DNA of 5,402 bases from Candidatus Acetothermia bacterium (GTDB taxonomy: Bacteria; Bipolaricaulota; Bipolaricaulia; Bipolaricaulales; Bipolaricaulaceae): positions 1 to 5,402 of the forward strand of contig PUMC01000089.1 of the NCBI GenBank assembly GCA_003552425.1, given 5' to 3'. The position numbers and the translations under genes are program-made. This document shows, piece by piece, positions 1-4,443 of this stretch. The notes beneath the pieces are model-generated. The model ran no database searches, was not told the origin of the DNA, and saw only the letters and a list, made by a program, of their open reading frames with translations. Positions within the stretch are counted from its first letter, which is position 1. Each line of letters starts with the position of its first letter.

Positions 1-94
1 CTATCCTAAAGATATATTCATTTTATTATCTAAAAATCGAGTAATAAGTGGTAAACATAAAATACAACAACATTGTAGAAAATATCATTGTTAC

Positions 95-102
95 TTTATA
101 AT
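95..102 (+). promoter_or_regulatory. putative archaeal TATA box for the 67-aa HNH-like gene
   Basis: The sequence TTTATAAT lies in AT-rich non-coding DNA, 49 bases before the TTG start at 144. An archaeal TATA box usually sits about 25 bases upstream of the transcription start. That would place the start near 122-128 and leave a short leader that still contains the Shine-Dalgarno sequence at 133-139. No convincing purine-rich BRE is visible just upstream (bases 89-94 read TGTTAC), and the surroundings are AT-rich anyway, so a chance match is possible. Confidence 0.35.
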
Positions 103-132
103 ATTTTTGAAGCAAAAATCAAGAGTTGTGTT

Positions 133-139
133 GAGGTGA
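133..139 (+). promoter_or_regulatory. ribosome binding site GAGGTGA deciding a TTG start
   Basis: GAGGTGA is complementary to the conserved 3' end of 16S rRNA and lies 4 bases before TTG at 144. An in-frame TGA stop at 132-134 rules out any longer reading, and no ATG or GTG codon lies in frame between that stop and 144. The TTG is therefore the start best supported by sequence. Confidence 0.7.
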
Positions 140-143
140 AAAA

Positions 144-347
144 TTGAGGCGTAAATCGGGTGTGATTCAGACACATCACATCTGGTATGAACCCTCCTAC
201 ACGGTTAAAGTGTTTAAGGGGGAACATTGGATATGCACTCAGCTGCAGCGTCGCAAAAAAATAAGTAAAGGCTTCTTAGAAGCGTTGAGGCAGTTCATCA
301 GGGAAAACGAAGAAGGCGCCGTCGAGTTAGAGTTATCTTCCAACTAA
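144..347 (+). CDS. small degenerate HNH-like protein (67 aa)
   Basis: This 67-residue basic protein starts at TTG behind a strong Shine-Dalgarno site. Residues 11-28 read HHIWYEPSYTVKVFKGEH, the spacing of an HNH/McrA-type beta-beta-alpha core: the HH pair at 11-12, then a Y-x-P turn at 15-17, and the closing His at 28. The remainder, with Gln-Leu-Gln-Arg at 33-36 and SKGFLEALRQFI at 41-52, would form the following helix. The structural zinc Cys-x2-Cys pairs of many HNH nucleases are absent; the only cysteine is Cys31. It is also shorter than a full nuclease. It could be a minimal nuclease, a non-catalytic nucleic-acid binder or a regulator. It is the only plus-strand gene and converges on the tail operon, so it is probably not a virion component. 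The HNH resemblance is fairly clear; the function is unknown. Confidence 0.75.
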   Translation: MRRKSGVIQTHHIWYEPSYTVKVFKGEHWICTQLQRRKKISKGFLEALRQFIRENEEGAVELELSSN

Positions 348-355
348 CTTTTTTT
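348..355 (+). terminator. T-tract terminator after the HNH-like gene
   Basis: CTTTTTTT begins directly after the TAA stop at 345-347. Archaeal RNA polymerase terminates at U-rich tracts without needing a hairpin, so this run could end the short plus-strand transcript. It also overlaps the stop codon of the converging hub gene (354-356). No stem-loop of note is visible next to it. Confidence 0.45.
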
Positions 356-1958
356 ATCGCACTATTTTGTTGTAGTGTTCCGCCATTACATTCTTTGCAA
401 GAGTGAGGGTTTTGCCGATTGACTCAAGCGGCGTATTCGAGGGGATTCTGCGTGTGTCACCCGTATTGAGTAAGACAAGTTTTGATTGTAAGCCGCTGTT
501 TCTGCTGTAGTAGATGTCGTGGTTTACTACGTCAAACTCAGTTTCGCTGTAGCCTTCCTGCAGTAAAGTGATTGGTACCCGTGTTCCTATGTCGTAAGGC
601 GCCAAACCAAAGAAAGTTAGGTCTAACCTGTCAACTCTGTGTTGTTGTTGCCGAAGCAAACTGTAAGCTCTACGCACAACATCACCCTCCGTAAGTAACT
701 TGTCGTCTGTATACTCTGCTTCTCGCAGTCCAACCTTAGCGATGCTAGCGGCGTCTTCCACCTCAAAACTGTAACGTACCGGACTATAATGCAAACCGTC
801 AATCCCTAAAATGCCTGTGGTTCCAGAGACGTTGCAGTCAAACTCTACGGCATGTATGCTCCACCAATTCGCGTTTCCAACCCGCACCCATTCCCCTTCC
901 GGGTTATGGTCTTCGTTATACGTGTTTTCCTCGCCCAACATGTACTGCCGCAACTCGAACCCGACGCTTGAGGGCAAGTCTGCCTCAAAATAGTTGCTGC
1001 TGTCAGGAGCATGCAACCGTACCTTGCGAGGTGCAATTAAGTCGTTGGTGAAACTCCAGAACTGCAGCGTGTTGATGTCACGTACTGAGATGCGGTCGTG
1101 AGGTCTATACGACTGAACAGTTGTGGATGCTCCTGTAAGTTGGATGTGCCAGGTGCCAACTTTACTTGCGGTGCTGTGGTCAATCACGTTGTTCACGACT
1201 GCTACCCAGTTTGCAGCGTCTTGCTCTGTGAAAGCGTCGCGGTCAGAGGGGTATGCCCCTAAGGGGGCACCGTAAACTCTGATGCGGTTCTTGAGAGGAA
1301 TTATGTCTCTGCGGCAAGCATATTCAATCACGTTCTCGCCTAACCGCACTACGTAAGGGTCAGCAACTTGGAGCGGTCTAAGTTTCCACACTAACTCGCC
1401 GTCCTTATCCACGTAGAAGTCTGCTTGCACCTTTTCGGAACCGTCAATCCAGCTGTCACTCACATTCTTCAGCAAGTTCAAGTAGCTTTCCGTCACCACG
1501 TTGTACGTTAACTTTTCTGTGACAACCTCAATTTTAGAGGCGTTGTAAATATCAAGTTCTTGCGCGATAGAAGTTACTATGTCTGAAGCTTGTTCTTCCA
1601 GATACAGGGTGTTTCTTTTCAGTTGGCGTTCAAGCAGTTCACCTAAGTCTTGCCCTTCAAACGTTCGGAAATATCCCAACTCAGGAATCAAGTCGGTTGA
1701 GACGGGGGAAACTTTGCCTGTGAAAATGTGTTCAAAAGGTTTAGACGGCTGTGTTTTCAAATGAAACTTTACGGTGTCATGTTCTTCAATGTCGTGGTAC
1801 ACGGGTGTTCCCTGCTTCACAGCTGGAACGTTAAATTGGAAGGTGCCAACGCTGTCTGCGAGGCTCATGCGTAACGTGACTGTTTCGGCATCAAAAATTG
1901 TGTGACGCAGCACGTCGGTTTCGTCGTAAACTTCAATTTTGAATCTTGGATACAACAT
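354..1958 (-). CDS. tail hub / baseplate protein (gp27-like) with inserted CBM-like domain
   Basis: This 534-residue protein probably forms the hub capping the tail tip, like T4 gp27 and Bacillus XkdQ-type proteins. Visible hub marks are the N-terminal FKIEVYD strand and the MSLADSVGTFQFNVP segment (31-45), FTGKVSP (79-85), FEGQDLGELLERQL (100-113), the helix around ASDIVTSIAQEL (124-135) and DFYVDKDGELVWKLRP (180-195). The C-terminal hub half resumes with EDAASIAKVGLREAEY (401-416), a helix near 424-437 and LDLTFFGLAPYDIGTRVPI (445-463). Between NRIRVYG (224-230) and the second half lies a Trp- and Asn-rich beta domain (about 245-392). It contains KVRLHAPDSSNYFEADLP (312-329), EWVRVGNANWWSIHAVEFDC (356-375) and GILGIDGLHYSP (382-393), a jelly-roll/CBM-like pattern. 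The ATG at 1958 follows the upstream stop by 4 bases, with GGGAG as a weak ribosome site. The hub assignment is by pattern only; fairly sure. Confidence 0.75.
   Translation of the reverse strand: MLYPRFKIEVYDETDVLRHTIFDAETVTLRMSLADSVGTFQFNVPAVKQGTPVYHDIEEHDTVKFHLKTQPSKPFEHIFTGKVSPVSTDLIPELGYFRTFEGQDLGELLERQLKRNTLYLEEQASDIVTSIAQELDIYNASKIEVVTEKLTYNVVTESYLNLLKNVSDSWIDGSEKVQADFYVDKDGELVWKLRPLQVADPYVVRLGENVIEYACRRDIIPLKNRIRVYGAPLGAYPSDRDAFTEQDAANWVAVVNNVIDHSTASKVGTWHIQLTGASTTVQSYRPHDRISVRDINTLQFWSFTNDLIAPRKVRLHAPDSSNYFEADLPSSVGFELRQYMLGEENTYNEDHNPEGEWVRVGNANWWSIHAVEFDCNVSGTTGILGIDGLHYSPVRYSFEVEDAASIAKVGLREAEYTDDKLLTEGDVVRRAYSLLRQQQHRVDRLDLTFFGLAPYDIGTRVPITLLQEGYSETEFDVVNHDIYYSRNSGLQSKLVLLNTGDTRRIPSNTPLESIGKTLTLAKNVMAEHYNKIVR
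783..1226 (-). other. CBM-like beta-sandwich domain inserted in the tail hub
   Basis: Hub residues about 245-392 do not fit the hub fold and separate two segments that are normally close together (NRIRVYG before, DAASIAKVGLRE after). The stretch is rich in Trp, Asn, Ser and Thr. It has the alternating polar/hydrophobic strands of a concanavalin-like or CBM jelly roll, and it ends in an I-D-G-L element common at the last strand of such domains. Boundaries are approximate. Carbohydrate binding is inferred, not shown. Confidence 0.55.
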
Positions 1959-1962
1959 TATG

Positions 1963-2280
1963 TTAGGCTCCCATAGTCATCATGAAGCTTCCTGCCTCCA
2001 TCGCTGCGCCTCCAACTGCTACACCCGCTAAAGCAATCTTTAGGAATCCTGCTTTTGGCACAAGTGCTGCTTCTAAAGCTAACATGGCAGTTCTTGCCAG
2101 CCTCAAAGTCATTATGAGTCTTTGCAGTTTAATTATTGCTTGGTCTACGTTTTCGGGGAGTCCAAGTCTACGTATCAAAGTAAGGGTTTGAGTCATAACG
2201 CGCATGGCTTCCCCAACTTTACTCATGGCTTTCGGGGAAACTGTAAGGTCTAAATCAAATACTATGCTTTCTTGAACCAT
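1963..2280 (-). CDS. small helical protein, candidate minimal tape-measure protein
   Basis: This 105-residue protein has an N-terminal strand-like part (VFDLDLTVSP, 7-16) and a long predicted helical stretch (about 18-74) with two Leu/Ile/Arg-rich segments around a LGLPENVD break (39-46). A hydrophobic Gly/Ala/Met-rich C-terminus follows (about 77-105, including IALAGVAVGGAAMEAG). Helices plus a membrane-active glycine-rich segment just before the hub gene is the usual place and make-up of a tail tape-measure protein. However, tape measures normally have several hundred residues. A small membrane protein such as a holin, or another tail chaperone or internal protein, is possible. The ATG at 2280 follows the upstream TAG by one base, and AGGAGG lies 12 bases before the start. 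I do not recognise a specific family. Confidence 0.65.
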   Translation of the reverse strand: MVQESIVFDLDLTVSPKAMSKVGEAMRVMTQTLTLIRRLGLPENVDQAIIKLQRLIMTLRLARTAMLALEAALVPKAGFLKIALAGVAVGGAAMEAGSFMMTMGA

Positions 2281-2281
2281 C

Positions 2282-2680
2282 CTAACGGTTTGCCTCCTCT
2301 AAAATTCTAGCTTTAATCATTTCTCTGATTTGCGGACGCACTTCCTCTACTGCTTGCCGTATAAAGAATGTTCCCATCCTGAAGCGTGTGTCGTCATGAA
2401 CAAACTTTGCGTAATCCACTAAACGCCCTGTATCTGGATTCACTACGTAGCCGCCTGCCCGTACACTGATTTGACGCCACATCAACCCTGAACCGCCCCG
2501 TTCAACACGAATACTATCCCTCAAAGAGCCTGTGTCGACGGGAACGTAAAGTTGAGCTAAAGCTCTAATCAGTTGTGCCTGCCTTTTCAAAACGTCCATC
2601 GCCCACTCCAACATGTTTTCGGGGAGACGCGCCAGCTTCTCTTTAACAAGCGGGTCATGCAAGTCCATTTTGATGCTCAA
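2282..2680 (-). CDS. HK97 gp10-like neck / tail-completion protein
   Basis: This 132-residue protein matches the pattern of the HK97-gp10-like family, which acts where the tail meets the head. It has an amphipathic N-terminal helix (KEKLARLPENMLEWAMDVLK), then VPVDTGSLRDSI (46-57). This is the P-x-D-T-G-x-L-R-x-S-I signature. DYAKFVHDD (89-97) takes the place of the family's usual YA-x2-VE-x-G element, and the C-terminal TFFIRQAVEEVRP (104-116) resembles the usual PF-[ILM]-x-PA helix. Length is typical of the family. I chose TTG at 2680, 2 bases after the preceding stop and 6 bases after GGAGGT. GTG at 2683 overlaps the stop by one base but is very close to that site. GTG at 2707 would extend the protein by nine residues within the upstream gene and lacks support. 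ATG at 2668 is a further alternative. Confidence 0.8.
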   Translation of the reverse strand: MSIKMDLHDPLVKEKLARLPENMLEWAMDVLKRQAQLIRALAQLYVPVDTGSLRDSIRVERGGSGLMWRQISVRAGGYVVNPDTGRLVDYAKFVHDDTRFRMGTFFIRQAVEEVRPQIREMIKARILEEANR

Positions 2681-2682
2681 CA

Positions 2683-4026
2683 CTAAACCTCCGTGTCTAA
2701 GCCCCACCGTGTACGGTAAGTTTCGAGGGTGTAGTCTTCCATCTTCGCGGATCCCCCACGGTATTCACGTAGGGTGAAGCTTACTTGCCAATCCATACTG
2801 TCACCGCTTGCCTGTTGCGGTAACCTGAATCTTACGAGGCGCACTTTGAACGCTGCTAATTGACGGTCAAACCACTGCCAAGCCTCCACATCCGCGTTAT
2901 GCATCATTTCATAGAAGATTTCGCCGCCTACCTTATCGTTTTCGCCTTGCCTTGTCCATGGCCCAAACGCACCGTCACAGACGCATGTTACTTCGAGGAG
3001 GTTGCTTCCGAAATTCTGTGTTTGGTTTCCCGACATGCCTGGCACGTCTATGACTATGTCTTTTTCTTCCATGTCTGTGGTTATGCCGTGGCGTATGTTG
3101 GGGATGGGAAAGTCGTTTCTGTATATGTGTATGAAGTCGTAGTCGATGAAGCCGCTTCCGCCCGTGTGGTATAACCGTACTTTCGCTATTATTTTTGCGG
3201 TGTCTTCTACGGTTGAAGTTATGGTTTTGAAGCGGGTGCTGCTGTATTCATCGTAAAACAGGGTTTGCGTCGATGTATCTGTGAATACTAAGACTACTTT
3301 GGCTTTTGGACTGGCGCCTGAAGTGCGGAATCTTACGCGTACTTTCTTGTAGAGGTTCTGTGTGAGTTGGCTGTCAAGTTCTTTTTCGATGTAGACTTCG
3401 CCTGCGACGCTGTCGCCTCTTATGCGTAGGTAATCGGTTGTTTCTACCAGAAAAGAGTCTAGTGTTCCTTCGCCTTCTTCTTCAGTCCAGTCGTCGACTA
3501 CGTCGGGGTGTATGAAGTCTTCCATGAAGCCTGTGCCGTAGCTGAGTGTGGCTCCGCTTGTGTAGTTTGGGAGCATGCGTTCGTAGGTGATGATGTATTC
3601 GACGCTGTACATGAACCATCCGCCCATATCTCGGGTACTGGGTGTTAACCGCAGGATGTTTCTGTATGCTGTGCCTAACCATTCCGCTTCTAAGATGCGG
3701 CGTAGTTCGCGTTCACACTTCCAGAGCAGGTAATCGCCTGTTATGCCTTCTTTGTTAACCGTGAAGATTTCGATGGGTACTTTCTCGTTGTATCCCATGG
3801 GTGCGCCTGTGTGGTCGGTGATTACGGTTGAGTCGGGGGCTTTTATGGTGAAGACGGCGTCTCGGTTTTTCCCGAAAAACACTTCTCGAAGTGGATATTC
3901 GGCGTGCGCCCATACTGTGTGGATGTTTGCGGGGGTTGAATCGTCGTCTTGGGTGATGTTTGCGGGAACTAGATATGTGTCTAGAAAGGTTTTGGTTTGT
4001 TCTCGTGCATCGTTGTAATCTGTCAT
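2683..4026 (-). CDS. three-domain tail protein: terminator-like + CBM-like + tube/distal-tail-like
   Basis: This 447-residue protein has three visible parts. Residues 1-150 resemble tail-terminator/completion proteins: a mixed alpha/beta domain with VPIEIFTVNKEG (83-94), helix DYLLWKCERELRRILEAEW (98-116) and closing strands MYSVEYIITYER (139-150). Residues about 164-308 form a beta-sandwich typical of CBM-like domains. It starts FMEDFIHPDVVDDW (167-180), has YLRIRGDSVAGEVYIEKEL (199-217) and ends in IDYDFIHIY (294-302). Residues about 310-447 resemble a tail-tube/distal-tail (Dit)-like domain, with IVIDVPGMSGNQTQNFGSNL (324-343), VTCVCDGAFG (346-355) and MDWQVSFTLREY (411-422). The ATG at 4026 shares one base with the upstream stop (TAATG), and GGAGGG precedes it. 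The domain order suggests one polypeptide doing the jobs of two tail proteins. The exact role is inferred; that it is a tail protein is fairly sure. Confidence 0.7.
   Translation of the reverse strand: MTDYNDAREQTKTFLDTYLVPANITQDDDSTPANIHTVWAHAEYPLREVFFGKNRDAVFTIKAPDSTVITDHTGAPMGYNEKVPIEIFTVNKEGITGDYLLWKCERELRRILEAEWLGTAYRNILRLTPSTRDMGGWFMYSVEYIITYERMLPNYTSGATLSYGTGFMEDFIHPDVVDDWTEEEGEGTLDSFLVETTDYLRIRGDSVAGEVYIEKELDSQLTQNLYKKVRVRFRTSGASPKAKVVLVFTDTSTQTLFYDEYSSTRFKTITSTVEDTAKIIAKVRLYHTGGSGFIDYDFIHIYRNDFPIPNIRHGITTDMEEKDIVIDVPGMSGNQTQNFGSNLLEVTCVCDGAFGPWTRQGENDKVGGEIFYEMMHNADVEAWQWFDRQLAAFKVRLVRFRLPQQASGDSMDWQVSFTLREYRGGSAKMEDYTLETYRTRWGLDTEV
2687..2692 (-). promoter_or_regulatory. ribosome binding site GGAGGT deciding the gp10-like start
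   Basis: GGAGGT on the minus strand lies inside the last codons of the upstream gene, 6 bases before TTG at 2680 and 3 bases before GTG at 2683. This spacing favours TTG-2680. The longer GTG-2707 reading would place this site inside the gene, where it would have no role in initiation. Confidence 0.6.
3103..3537 (-). other. CBM-like beta-sandwich domain between two tail domains
   Basis: Residues about 164-308 of the 447-aa protein carry the F-x-E-D-F ... W opening, the Y-L-R-I-x-G strand, regularly alternating strands such as KKVRVRFRTSG (227-237) and a final D-F-I-x-I strand, all typical of CBM/laminin-G-like jelly rolls. The opening resembles that of the partial protein at the right edge (EFAEDLEGW). 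Binding partner unknown. Confidence 0.5.
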
Positions 4027-4421
4027 TATTCGCCCTCCTCCTCTTGTATGGGTGTGTAGGGTAGGTGTGTTAATCCGACTTCGTAGAAAACGAGGATGTC
4101 GCCGAAATAGTGGGGCTTAACATCAACAACTTTGTAGAATACGTCGTTGTGGTTCACCACGTAATCCTCCTCATGCAACAACTCTTTCGTGTAGCCTGCC
4201 GCATCATACCTGACATACAATCCTAAAGGAACCAACGTTACGTTCGCCGCCCTCGGCACAAGTAGTAACTCGATTGTTTCTGCTTCGCCATACTCATGCG
4301 CATACTTTCCCGTCTTAACGTCAGCAAGTCCCAAACTGAAACGGTGAATAACCACGTCTACCGACGCACCTTCCTTCTTGAATTTGTTCAATAACACTTC
4401 ATACAAATTTGATATATCCAA
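4026..4421 (-). CDS. probable head-tail connector / stopper protein
   Basis: This 131-residue protein has an N-terminal helix (NLYEVLLNKFKKEG, 5-18) followed by a small beta-rich domain. The segment from GKYAHEYGEAETIELLLVP (38-56) through VPLGLYVRYDAAGYTKELL (64-82) to VFYKVVDVKPHYFGDILVFY (94-113) fits the pattern of SPP1 gp16-like head-closure proteins. In these, a strand that re-expresses a numeric scale (LLVP ... GLYVRY) precedes a Y-x-V-x-x-V-x-P strand and a final V-x-L strand. The acidic tail EEEGE is partly encoded by the GGAGG-rich stretch that serves as ribosome site for the next gene. The start is TTG at 4421, 10 bases after GGAGG; the next gene begins on its stop codon. Size and position before tail genes support a neck role. 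Family assignment is by pattern only; another minor tail or neck protein is possible. Confidence 0.6.
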   Translation of the reverse strand: MDISNLYEVLLNKFKKEGASVDVVIHRFSLGLADVKTGKYAHEYGEAETIELLLVPRAANVTLVPLGLYVRYDAAGYTKELLHEEDYVVNHNDVFYKVVDVKPHYFGDILVFYEVGLTHLPYTPIQEEEGE

Positions 4422-4431
4422 AACTTGTTTT

Positions 4432-4436
4432 CCTCC
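4432..4436 (-). promoter_or_regulatory. ribosome binding site GGAGG for a TTG start
   Basis: GGAGG on the minus strand lies in the 22-base gap between the partial CBM-like gene and the connector gene, 10 bases before TTG at 4421. It is the strongest initiation signal near the connector's 5' end and supports the TTG start. It directly follows a run of seven T (minus strand, 4437-4443). Confidence 0.6.
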
Positions 4437-4443
4437 AAAAAAA

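Noticed and set aside
65..92. Short repeated CATTGT at 71-76 and 86-91 and the AACAA/TTGTT inverted pair at 66-70/88-92
   Set aside because: Copies of 5-6 bases in AT-rich DNA are expected by chance, and there is no sign of an operator or attachment site.
1..143. Possible integration site or tRNA remnant at the left edge
   Set aside because: No tRNA fold, T-loop sequence or duplicated core could be found; only AT-rich non-coding sequence and the putative promoter are supported.
845..1036. 63-aa minus-strand frame overlapping the hub gene
   Set aside because: It is an out-of-frame shadow of the hub's inserted domain with no own ribosome site.
2860..3174. 104-aa plus-strand reading frame
   Set aside because: It lies antisense to the 447-aa tail protein in the region of changed composition. 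It has no ribosome site of note and no recognisable domain; judged a shadow.
3743..4018. 91-aa plus-strand reading frame
   Set aside because: Antisense to the N-terminal domain of the 447-aa protein. Its openness is explained by the strong G/T bias of the plus strand here.
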